NCBI GenBank assembly: GCA_964490175.1
Contig: CAZBAI010000043.1
Coordinates: 1 to 7,728 of the forward strand
Direction: 5' to 3'
Source: RGIG3077 sp964490175
Lineage (GTDB): Bacteria > Bacillota > Clostridia > Oscillospirales > Ruminococcaceae
Length of the DNA stretch: 7,728 nucleotides
Position numbers and translations under genes: made by a program. Shown here piece after piece: positions 1-6,072 of this stretch. A model generated the notes under the pieces. That model was not told the DNA's origin, ran no database searches, and saw only the letters and a list, made by a program, of their open reading frames with translations. Positions within the stretch are counted from its first letter, which is position 1, and every line of letters begins with the position of its first letter.

Positions 1-58
1 TCAAAATATTACTTGATTTTTTTGTTTGGGTATTGACTTTTTATAGCTGGTCTTTAAA

Positions 59-97
59 CCGTATGATGTATATATTGATTATACATACAAAATACGG
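59..97. other. Imperfect AT-rich hairpin downstream of the cotH-like gene
   Basis: In the 159-base stretch left of the cotH-like stop codon, a 6-bp outer stem (ccgtat 59-64 with atacgg 92-97) encloses a 7-bp inner stem (atgtata 66-72 with tatacat 80-86). It could mark the 3' end of the minus-strand operon, but no T-run follows it on that strand, so it is not called a terminator. Nothing else is recognisable in 1-159. Confidence 0.3.
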
Positions 98-159
98 CAT
101 CACGCCTTGATTTTTGCGACAGATGTTAGCACAAAACGGACATATTCTTCAAAATAATT

Positions 160-1887
160 TTATTGCGCCGCAATTTCATATTCGGCAAGCGCTTTGTCTG
201 CATAATCAAGAATATAGTTTCTGCGCTGTGAGGCAAAATCCTTAATAATCTGAACAAATCCGGAAAGATGGCTTGAATGCGCCCACAGGTCAACCTCGCC
301 GTGATTGCGCTTTTGCTCAATATATTTATAATAATAATTTTGCTCAAAATATCTTTCAGAACTCATCTGATCGAGCGTGCCGATAATATTCTCCTCGCTT
401 AAAACATCATCGGCAAATTCATTAAGCTTTGATAAAAAATATTCACGGCAATAGCTTCTGTGCATCAAACTTTCAAAAAGCGGCGAATATCGCTCTGAAT
501 TTTCATCGAGAATCTGCTCGATATTGTTATAGTCCGCCATTACCTCTTCTTGCTCGTACATACCGTAGGTGTAATCCATATCATGAAGCAAAAAGCGCCA
601 TTTTCCGTCATAAACGCCGCTATATTCGCTTTCGCCTTCACTTGAAAAATAGCGGTAGCATTTGTAATTGTTCTGCGGCCAATCCTTATTGTTTATATAG
701 ATGTTAAAGGCGTAATAATCAAGATAATTTTCAACGTCCATAAATTCGCACAGTGCGCTGTAATTTGCGTCGTCTGTCAAATCCAAAGCGCAAAACTGCT
801 CATACATATCGTTAAATTGCTGTGCGTAAACTGCCGTGTCATCATCTTCGTCAACATTCTTTGATGTTTCCGTTCCCTCAAGCACAACAAATTCTCCGTT
901 AGCATTTTCGTTTGGGTATTTATTTTTGAAATAATCGTCGCAGTAGCTTTCATGCAGCCATAAAAATCCGTAATATTTGCCGTTGACATAGCACACCGCC
1001 GGGATAACCGCTTCGTAATCGTCAAAGCCTGCCTGCATTGCAAGATTTTGGCTCAATTCATCACGAATAAAGGCAAATTGAAAGTCGTTTCCGGCATTGC
1101 GCAAAACAAGCTTTTTGTATTTTGAAACAACCTCGCCGCTTGAATCGTTAACCGGCGTTTGGAAAATGTCCGTCTTGAAGCTGCCCTTTTCGGAAGAATA
1201 GCGCTTTCTTGCAATCAATTTAAAGGATTTTATGCATGATTCACGTGAGGCGCCGCCGTATATCCTAAGTCCGCAATATTGCGACAAAATCTCATTGCCC
1301 GATTCATCCCACGCTTGAAGATAAACCTCACGTTCGCTTTCCTGACCTCTAAGCTCATAATTTTTACCGAACAAAAGTCCGTCGGAGCGTTCAGTGAGAA
1401 CCGATGGGTCTGCGGATATGGAAAACACGGCGGTTGTAAAGCGCTCGTCAATATTTTGGGAACAAAAGTAAGTATGCACGGAAACCTTTGACTGAGTTCC
1501 GTCAGAATAAAACGCCTTGGCTTTCACGGTGTGCGCTTTGGGAAAATCACCGCTTTCACGTTCAAACAAAATCGGCTCGGAATAAAGCGTAGATTCCTTT
1601 GTCGGTTCCGAACCGTCAAGCGTGTAATAAATTTCGCAAGATTGCTCGGTGATAAGCTCAACACTTATCGAGCAGGGATAAAAGGTTTCATCAAGGGAAA
1701 AAACAGGAGAATTATCCGCAAAGGTATACACCTTGTCACTTGGTGCGGAAACAACGTAGTTTTCCAACGACGATACCGAGCTTTCACTGCTTGTTGCCGA
1801 ATTTTCGGTATTTTCGGCAACGCAGGAGCAAAATACCGCCGCTATCGACAAAATCAAACAAAATGCTTTAAAAATTGTTTTTTTCAT
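160..1887 (-). CDS. CotH-family (spore coat kinase-like) lipoprotein with chitobiase-type domain
   Basis: A 575-residue exported protein. The N-terminus is a lipoprotein signal: a Lys-Lys start, a hydrophobic core to about residue 19 and a probable lipidated Cys22 (FCSC). A Ser-rich linker follows. Residues about 70-140 form a chitobiase/beta-hexosaminidase C-terminal-type sandwich (IYYTLDGSEPT at 86-96). A CotH domain spans about 205-560, with the RNAGNDF segment at 263-269, NKDWPQNNYK at 400-409 and the acidic HDMDYTYG at 435-442. In Bacillus, CotH is an atypical protein kinase of the spore coat. Many clostridial homologues are surface lipoproteins with extra domains, so spore function here is not established. 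The open frame extends 30 codons upstream, but ATG 1887 is chosen because it has GGAG 6 nt upstream and begins a signal peptide. It lies 20 nt after the aldo/keto reductase gene and is probably the last gene of that operon. The family call is firm; the acceptor substrate is unknown. Confidence 0.88.
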   Translation of the reverse strand: MKKTIFKAFCLILSIAAVFCSCVAENTENSATSSESSVSSLENYVVSAPSDKVYTFADNSPVFSLDETFYPCSISVELITEQSCEIYYTLDGSEPTKESTLYSEPILFERESGDFPKAHTVKAKAFYSDGTQSKVSVHTYFCSQNIDERFTTAVFSISADPSVLTERSDGLLFGKNYELRGQESEREVYLQAWDESGNEILSQYCGLRIYGGASRESCIKSFKLIARKRYSSEKGSFKTDIFQTPVNDSSGEVVSKYKKLVLRNAGNDFQFAFIRDELSQNLAMQAGFDDYEAVIPAVCYVNGKYYGFLWLHESYCDDYFKNKYPNENANGEFVVLEGTETSKNVDEDDDTAVYAQQFNDMYEQFCALDLTDDANYSALCEFMDVENYLDYYAFNIYINNKDWPQNNYKCYRYFSSEGESEYSGVYDGKWRFLLHDMDYTYGMYEQEEVMADYNNIEQILDENSERYSPLFESLMHRSYCREYFLSKLNEFADDVLSEENIIGTLDQMSSERYFEQNYYYKYIEQKRNHGEVDLWAHSSHLSGFVQIIKDFASQRRNYILDYADKALAEYEIAAQ

Positions 1888-1907
1888 AGAAATCTCCGTT
1901 ATGTGAT

Positions 1908-3026
1908 TCAAGGCAACATCGCACAAAGCTTGTCGGCGTTTTTCAGTGCCGATATAATTTTGATGTGCTGTGGGCAATTGCGTTCACATCTGCCACAGGC
2001 AATGCAATCGGCAGGCTTGGGGTGATTGCGCACAAAATCGGCATATTGTGATTTTATCTTAAAATGCTCGTCTGTATTGTCGGCTATTGCATTGAGAAAA
2101 GCGATATAATCGCAAATCGGAATGCTTTTCGGGCAGTCCTCAATGCAATAACGGCATTTAGTGCACCCGATTGTGCTTGAAGCTCTGATGATTTTTGCCG
2201 CTTCGGCACACATATTGATCTCGTCATCGCAAAGCGGAACAAAATCTCTCATATAAGCGGTATTGTCGCAAAGCTGGGCAAAATCACTCATTCCGCTCAA
2301 AACCGTAATAACATTTTCAAGACTTGCCGCAAAGCGAATTGCCCACGAAGCGACCGACATATCCGGTGATTTTTCATCAAAAAGCTTTTTTGCCCGCATT
2401 GGCACAGTCGCAAGGCTTCCGCCTTTGACAGGTTCCATAACGATAATATCTTTACCGTATTTTTTTGCGATATTATAGCATTTTTCGGAAGCGATGTCAT
2501 CGCTGTCCCAATCAAGATAATTTATCTGCAATTGAACAAATTCGGTTTCGGGATGTTCGCTCAAAATTTGTTCAAGCATTTCCGGCGTATCATGAAAGGA
2601 AAAACCGAGCCGCTTGATTTTGCCCGTATTTTTCTTTTCAAGTGCAAATTCAAATCCGCCGAGACGCTGTGTAATTTCATAGTTTTCCTTCGTCAGGCAG
2701 TGCATGAGATAATAGTCGAAATAACCTGCGCCCGTTCTTTCAAGCTGCTGTGAAAAAATCCGCTCTAAATCCGATTTTTCTTTCAGCATCATAGTCGGCA
2801 TTTTTGTCGCAAGCAAAAATGCGTTTCTATCATATCTGTCAACAAGCGCTTCTTTGATAATGCTTTCGCTTGCGCCGTTGTGATACATATATGCGGTATC
2901 GAAATAGCAAAATCCAAGCTCTAAAAATTTATCGACCATTTTAAAAATCTGGGGCTTGTCAAAGCTTGTCGGGTCGTTTTTATCAAGCAAAGGCAGGCGC
3001 ATAAATCCGAAACCGAGTTTTTTCAT
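1908..3026 (-). CDS. Aldo/keto reductase with C-terminal 2x[4Fe-4S] ferredoxin-type domain
   Basis: A 372-residue cytoplasmic oxidoreductase. Residues 1 to about 275 are a TIM-barrel aldo/keto reductase with the usual catalytic tetrad visible as Asp43 (FDTAYMYHN), Tyr48, Lys75 and His109 (YYLMH). Residues 288-298 and 341-351 each carry CxxCxxCxxxCP, the signature of two [4Fe-4S] clusters. This fusion is widespread in anaerobic Firmicutes and archaea. The iron-sulphur domain suggests electron exchange with ferredoxin or a similar carrier rather than only NAD(P)H, which is inference, and the carbonyl substrate cannot be read from sequence. ATG 3026 has AAGGTGAT close upstream and overlaps the stop of the DUF1893 gene as ATGA, indicating translational coupling. 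The last codons fall in a 20-nt segment that recurs near 4626-4645. Confidence 0.93.
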   Translation of the reverse strand: MKKLGFGFMRLPLLDKNDPTSFDKPQIFKMVDKFLELGFCYFDTAYMYHNGASESIIKEALVDRYDRNAFLLATKMPTMMLKEKSDLERIFSQQLERTGAGYFDYYLMHCLTKENYEITQRLGGFEFALEKKNTGKIKRLGFSFHDTPEMLEQILSEHPETEFVQLQINYLDWDSDDIASEKCYNIAKKYGKDIIVMEPVKGGSLATVPMRAKKLFDEKSPDMSVASWAIRFAASLENVITVLSGMSDFAQLCDNTAYMRDFVPLCDDEINMCAEAAKIIRASSTIGCTKCRYCIEDCPKSIPICDYIAFLNAIADNTDEHFKIKSQYADFVRNHPKPADCIACGRCERNCPQHIKIISALKNADKLCAMLP

Positions 3027-3472
3027 AATACATCACCTTTCAATTCAAAAAGCTTTTTTCGCATAGCCTCAAGCGCTTCCGTGCAGTCCGAAACATCCAG
3101 CACTGCCTGTTCTAAAGGGCAAAAGCCGTCATCTGTGCGGTTGCGGATAAAATCAACTTTTTCGTTATATGCAAAATCTATTTTTTCATTTTCGAGAAAT
3201 GTCGCCGCCGCACGGCTTATAATATTCGCATACAAAAAATCGATTTCAAGAAGCTTATACAGCATTGCCGCCGATTTGCCGACAACCTTATCCGCTGCGC
3301 AAAAGCCGGCAAGTGTTACACCGCTGTCAATGAGCTTTAAAAGCGGCGCAACGCCTCTTTCGGTGCTTGTGGCTATCATATCGCCCTTGCACATTACGCA
3401 CGTAAACTTTTGCGAATCAAGTATTTCTTTTGCAATTTTCGCATCGTTATTCATCTGCATATTTTTTTGCAT
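3023..3472 (-). CDS. DUF1893 (TM1506-like) family protein
   Basis: A 149-residue soluble protein matching the DUF1893/TM1506 family across its length: TCVMCKGD near 24-31, STERG at 36-40, DKVVGKSAA at 61-69 and NRTDDGFCPLEQAV at 111-124. The family adopts a cytidine deaminase-like fold. The canonical deaminase zinc motifs are not evident here, so enzymatic activity is unproven. ATG 3472 is preferred because AAGGCG lies 6 nt upstream. A GTG at 3517 would overlap the previous stop codon (GTGA), but its AAAGG directly abuts the start codon and the extra residues do not look like family sequence; ATG 3460 and 3454 have no ribosome site. The gene follows the small lipoprotein by 41 nt and overlaps the reductase gene by 4 nt, so it may act together with the iron-sulphur reductase (inference from coupling). 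Confidence 0.85.
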   Translation of the reverse strand: MQKNMQMNNDAKIAKEILDSQKFTCVMCKGDMIATSTERGVAPLLKLIDSGVTLAGFCAADKVVGKSAAMLYKLLEIDFLYANIISRAAATFLENEKIDFAYNEKVDFIRNRTDDGFCPLEQAVLDVSDCTEALEAMRKKLFELKGDVL

Positions 3473-3513
3473 ATTTTTCGCCTTAAAATATCGGCAAACC
3501 GATTGCACGCCTG

Positions 3514-4044
3514 TCACCCTTTGTATGACACAAACGGCAGTTCGATTCCCGAACCGCTTTTTGATGAGCTTTCATCATTTTCGCTATTAGATATATCGCT
3601 TTGTGAAGATTCGCTTTGCGAGGTATGAGTTTGGGAATCGGAAACATCATCATCGATATCGGTTTCCGACCGGCTCTCTCCCCTGCTCGATGTATTGTCC
3701 GCACTGTTTAAAGATGATGATAAGTTGCCCGAAACATTGCTTTCAAAATCACCTTCAAAGCTGTCTGCATCACTCTCAACGGGCAGAGTTTCATCGCCGC
3801 TGACGTCATAGCGCTCCGAAATGCTTGAATCGTCTGTATCGTTACTGCCGTCCGATTTGCCCGAAGCGGCATTTCCTTGCGATTTATCCGTATTATCGGT
3901 CTTGCTTTCACTGTTTGAAGAATATTCACCGCTCACCGCACTTTCAACGTCGGAATTTGATTTTTTATCTTTATCCGAGCAGCCAAGCGAAAACAGCAAA
4001 CACAATACAGCCGATAAGACCAAGGCATAACGTAAAGCTTTCAT
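3514..4044 (-). CDS. Small Ser/Asp-rich lipoprotein of unknown function
   Basis: A 176-residue predicted lipoprotein. The signal peptide is clear: MKALRY, a hydrophobic stretch, then the lipobox SLGC with Cys22 as the likely lipidated residue. The remainder, about 23-165, is low complexity and very rich in Ser, Asp, Glu, Asn and Gly with no recognisable domain. It resembles a disordered, acidic surface spacer. It ends in a short non-repetitive tail, IELPFVSYKG. ATG 4044 is chosen over the upstream open frame because the signal peptide starts there and AAGGGG lies about 10 nt upstream; the upstream part of the frame is only translated palindromic repeat. It is the first gene of the minus-strand operon and starts about 40 bp from the repeat element. 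Function is not recognised. The similar N-terminal arrangement (lipobox plus Ser-rich linker) in the operon's CotH protein suggests both are surface proteins. Confidence 0.75.
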   Translation of the reverse strand: MKALRYALVLSAVLCLLFSLGCSDKDKKSNSDVESAVSGEYSSNSESKTDNTDKSQGNAASGKSDGSNDTDDSSISERYDVSGDETLPVESDADSFEGDFESNVSGNLSSSLNSADNTSSRGESRSETDIDDDVSDSQTHTSQSESSQSDISNSENDESSSKSGSGIELPFVSYKG

Positions 4045-4083
4045 ATACACAATCCCCTTAATTTTTCTTGCTATTTTAGATTT

Positions 4084-4213
4084 TAACATAAAAGAGCCGA
4101 CAGGCGACACCTTAAAACGTAACAATGTTCTTAAAGCAGTTTGCGTTTTTCGCAAACGAGGAGAATCTATTCTCCGAAAATGTGCAAAAGCACTTTTTGC
4201 TTTAAGGTTATTA
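4084..4213. repeat. Palindromic repeat A, copy 1 (outer stem enclosing three hairpins)
   Basis: This copy matches 4379-4507 at a constant offset of 294: over the aligned 120 bases (4094-4213 and 4388-4507) I count three substitutions, plus one A-run length difference at the left edge. It can fold as a four-way junction. The outer stem is cttaaagca 4130-4138 with tgctttaag 4198-4206. Inside are hairpins gtttgcg/cgcaaac (4139-4157), ggagaa/ttctcc (4160-4175) and gtgc/gcac (4182-4193). No open frame with a ribosome site uses it. It lies directly upstream of the small lipoprotein gene, inside the probable leader of that operon. Confidence 0.85.
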
Positions 4214-4375
4214 AAATCGGAGCAAAACGTGATAAGCTCGCTTAATCACGTTGCGACGATTGCAACCGTCGCAGGGAGCTTTTGCTCCTCAGGCTTTCAG
4301 TGGGAGATTACAGCTCCCGCTGAAAGCTTGAAATGGAACCCGCCGCCTAAGAGGCGGGGAACATCTGCGACATGG
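4214..4375. repeat. Hairpin-rich segment B between the two A repeats
   Basis: This segment is non-coding and almost completely self-complementary. A 9-bp outer stem (ggagcaaaa 4219-4227 with ttttgctcc 4280-4288) encloses two hairpins, cgtgat/atcacg (4228-4250) and tgcgacg/cgtcgca (4252-4273). An alternative 5-bp hairpin, ggagc/gctcc (4275-4288), would compete with the outer stem. A 14-bp stem with one G-T pair follows (4293-4306 with 4314-4327), then a GC-rich hairpin ccgcct/aggcgg (4343-4357). The palindromes make the strand of any RNA ambiguous from structure alone. It resembles a dispersed palindromic (REP/MITE-like) element rather than any RNA family I can name. Confidence 0.75.
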
Positions 4376-4378
4376 TTA

Positions 4379-4507
4379 TAACATAAAGAGCCGACAGGCG
4401 ACACTTTAAAACGTAACAATGTTCTTAAAGCAGTTTGCGTTTTTCGCAAACGAGGAGAATCTATTCTCCGAAAAAGTGCAAAAGCACTTTTTGCTTTGAG
4501 GTTATTA
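4379..4507. repeat. Palindromic repeat A, copy 2
   Basis: This is the second copy of the 4084-4213 repeat with the same orientation and architecture: outer stem 4424-4432 with 4492-4500, hairpins at 4433-4451, 4454-4469 and 4472-4491. Substitutions relative to copy 1 respect the fold: 4498 G (A in copy 1) keeps a G-T pair in the outer stem, and 4475 A (T in copy 1) completes the third hairpin stem. It is flanked by related sequences, ggttataacata (4374-4385) and ggttattataacata (4500-4514), so the repeat boundary itself recurs. Confidence 0.85.
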
Positions 4508-4532
4508 TAACATATAAATCGCAATTTGAAAA
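4504..4532 (-). promoter_or_regulatory. Extended -10 promoter reading left through the repeat element
   Basis: On the minus strand there is a perfect TATAAT (4509-4504) preceded by TGT, giving an extended -10, with a weak TTTTCA -35 (4532-4527) at 17-bp spacing. Transcription would start near 4497, at the outer edge of repeat A copy 2, and run through A-B-A into the lipoprotein-DUF1893-reductase-CotH operon, giving a leader of roughly 450 nt. No better promoter was seen between the element and ATG 4044. Confidence 0.5.
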
Positions 4533-4578
4533 GAACTGCGGCAAAATTTTTTTAAAGCAAACGAAAATAATACAAGCA

Positions 4579-4625
4579 GCGGCAAAAAGAATGTTCAGAT
4601 TCTTTTTGCCGCCGTATTTTTAAAA
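4579..4625. terminator. Strong hairpin, probable terminator of the left HXXEE gene
   Basis: A perfect 14-bp stem (4579-4592 with 4599-4612) with a 6-base loop gttcag lies 84 bases beyond the stop of the minus-strand HXXEE gene and just before the promoter that reads into the repeat element. The T-richest flank is on the plus strand (cgtattttt); on the minus strand the tail is less uniform (tgcttgtattatttt). It may work in both directions. Confidence 0.6.
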
Positions 4626-4696
4626 CAACACCGCACAAAGCTTGTTGCACTCGAATTGTGTGCCAAGTTGTAAGACACACTTTTTACGCTGTAACC

Positions 4697-5389
4697 TTAA
4701 TATTCAAAATTGTTTTTTGCTTCAAATTCTTCTGCAAACTGTTCGTAATATCCGCGATTTGTAAATTTATAAGGACTGTTTTCATCGCTCAAAACCATTT
4801 CCGGCAAGTTAATGAGCAAAAAACAAAAGCCGAACATTGCGACTATAGCCATAATCCATTGTTTTGCAGTCGCTCGGTTTTCCCTTTTAAACAAGTGCAT
4901 TGCAAGAGCAAGGGCAATCGGCAAAAATCCGAACAGTGATGTAACAAGACCGGGAGAATAAAGCGTTTGCATTCCGTATTCGCCGAAGGTTTGCAAAGAT
5001 TTTGCGCCGATGACAATGTGTATTACGGTTTCAAAAGCGGAAAACAGCATTACCGCAATTCCGGCAGGCTTGCGAAATCCCCAAAATTTTAACACAATAC
5101 AACCGAGCAAAACGCCGCCGAAGTTGGTAATCATATCGGTTAATCTATTCATCGGATATCGGCTGAGAAACATCGAACCGTGACTGAAATTATAGGAATA
5201 ATGCAGTCCACCCGGCAACACCCATTCTTCAATAACATGAAGCACCAAAACCACAACCGCAAGGGTGCAAAGAATATTGATTGTATCCCACGTTTTGTGT
5301 TTTTTGCAGACTAAGATACTTAAAGCCGCTCCGATAGCTAACATTACATAAAGCCAAATTGAGAGCCAAACATTGACAATATTTTCCAT
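4697..5389 (-). CDS. HXXEE-domain membrane protein (left paralogue)
   Basis: A 230-residue integral membrane protein with about six hydrophobic segments (near 10-27, 37-50, 87-101, 108-126, 149-166 and 177-195). It carries the family motif H51-V-I-E54-E55, followed by W-x-L-P-G-G-L-H, then RYPMNRLTDM at 77-86, an E120xxxH124 pair and YSPG at 144-147. HXXEE proteins have no established function. The paired acidic and histidine residues within membrane segments would suit a metal site, which is inference. ATG 5389 is supported by AGGAG 7 nt upstream. It is divergent from the TetR gene, and the intergenic region holds a palindromic operator with overlapping promoters, so it is very probably regulated by that TetR. 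It is clearly paralogous to the HXXEE gene at 6073-6735. Confidence 0.88.
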   Translation of the reverse strand: MENIVNVWLSIWLYVMLAIGAALSILVCKKHKTWDTINILCTLAVVVLVLHVIEEWVLPGGLHYSYNFSHGSMFLSRYPMNRLTDMITNFGGVLLGCIVLKFWGFRKPAGIAVMLFSAFETVIHIVIGAKSLQTFGEYGMQTLYSPGLVTSLFGFLPIALALAMHLFKRENRATAKQWIMAIVAMFGFCFLLINLPEMVLSDENSPYKFTNRGYYEQFAEEFEAKNNFEY

Positions 5390-5428
5390 AACATCTCCTG
5401 ATTTGAATTTTTTTACAAAACATTTTGT

Positions 5429-5470
5429 GAAACTATTGTATCACAATCACAGATGTGATACAATAGTTTC
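5429..5470. promoter_or_regulatory. Perfect 17-bp inverted-repeat operator containing mirrored divergent promoters
   Basis: Arms gaaactattgtatcaca (5429-5445) and its exact complement (5454-5470) are separated by 8 bases. On the plus strand TTGTAT (5436-5441), 17 bp, TACAAT (5459-5464) forms a promoter for tetR. By symmetry the minus strand has TTGTAT (5463-5458), 17 bp, TACAAT (5440-5435) for the left HXXEE gene. Each -10 overlaps the opposing -35, so a bound TetR dimer would block both promoters. Confidence 0.85.
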
Positions 5471-5498
5471 AATACTTATAAAACAAGAGGTGGCAAAG

Positions 5499-6056
5499 AT
5501 GTATCATATTTCAAATGATAAAAGAGCCGTTAAATCCGCAAAACTTATAGGAAACGGGCTTTTGGAATGCTTAAGTAAAAAAGCCTTTGCGGATATTACC
5601 GTGACAGATGTGCAAAGGGCATCAACAATCGGCAGGGCGACCTTTTATCGCTTATTTGACAATACCGCCGATGTGCTTTCCTATCTGTGTGATGGAATTT
5701 TTGAGCATGCGCAAAAAACATACAAGCAGATGAATAATTTAAGCGCCGATGAAACAACGCTTGAATTTATCCGTATTTGGATGGAGAACAAAACGCTCCT
5801 CAAAGCAATCGTTGACAGCAACCGAATGGACTTTATCTTTAGGGCTCACATGAAATATCTCACCCCCTCAAAGGAAGATTTCTTCAGAGAAAGCGAGATG
5901 GATGAGGTGCAAACCGCATATCTTATGACAATACTTACTGCCTGTACCTCTGCGGTTCTTACAGCGTGGCTGGAAAACGGCGGTAAGGAAACGGCAGAGC
6001 AATTGCAAATCCGTATAAAAGGGTGTTTCAAAACACTCGGAAAGATATTTGAATAA
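5499..6056 (+). CDS. TetR/AcrR-family transcriptional regulator
   Basis: A 185-residue DNA-binding regulator. The N-terminal helix-turn-helix domain is visible at about 9-60: the LIGNGLLECLSKKAFADITVTDVQRAS stretch, then the recognition-helix signature TIGRATFYRLFDNTADVL. The C-terminal all-helical ligand or dimer domain (about 70-185) is of the variable type and its ligand cannot be predicted. ATG 5499 is chosen because AAGAGGTGG lies just upstream and it begins the TetR domain; the open frame continues upstream only through the operator. The start follows the predicted transcription start by about 28 nt. The gene is 16 nt upstream of the right HXXEE gene (co-transcribed) and divergent from the left one, with a perfect palindrome between. 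It is therefore probably autoregulated and controls both membrane proteins. Confidence 0.92.
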   Translation: MYHISNDKRAVKSAKLIGNGLLECLSKKAFADITVTDVQRASTIGRATFYRLFDNTADVLSYLCDGIFEHAQKTYKQMNNLSADETTLEFIRIWMENKTLLKAIVDSNRMDFIFRAHMKYLTPSKEDFFRESEMDEVQTAYLMTILTACTSAVLTAWLENGGKETAEQLQIRIKGCFKTLGKIFE

Positions 6057-6072
6057 AAAGGCGGCGAAAAAA

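Noticed and set aside
59..97. Rho-independent terminator for the left operon
   Set aside because: Stem is AT-rich and interrupted, and no T-run follows on the minus strand; kept only as an imperfect hairpin.
1531..2025. Plus-strand open frame of 164 codons antisense to cotH-like and reductase genes
   Set aside because: Composition is Arg/Phe/Cys-rich shadow sequence; it lies opposite two well-supported genes and has no domain.
3473..3517. GTG 3517 as start of the DUF1893 gene, overlapping the lipoprotein stop
   Set aside because: The AAAGG lies directly against the GTG, leaving no spacing, and the added residues do not resemble the family; ATG 3472 has a normally spaced AAGGCG.
3081..3590. 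Plus-strand open frame antisense to the DUF1893 gene
   Set aside because: Shadow of the coding strand; the minus-strand frame matches a known family along its length.
4084..4507. CRISPR-like array because of repeated palindromic units
   Set aside because: Only two long units (about 125 bp) with a single structured spacer; no short regular repeats or cas genes.
4297..4524. Minus-strand open frame across B and repeat A copy 2, and the matching upstream extension of the small lipoprotein frame
   Set aside because: It is translated palindromic repeat, shows no ribosome site or protein-like composition, and the substitutions fit the hairpins better than a reading frame.
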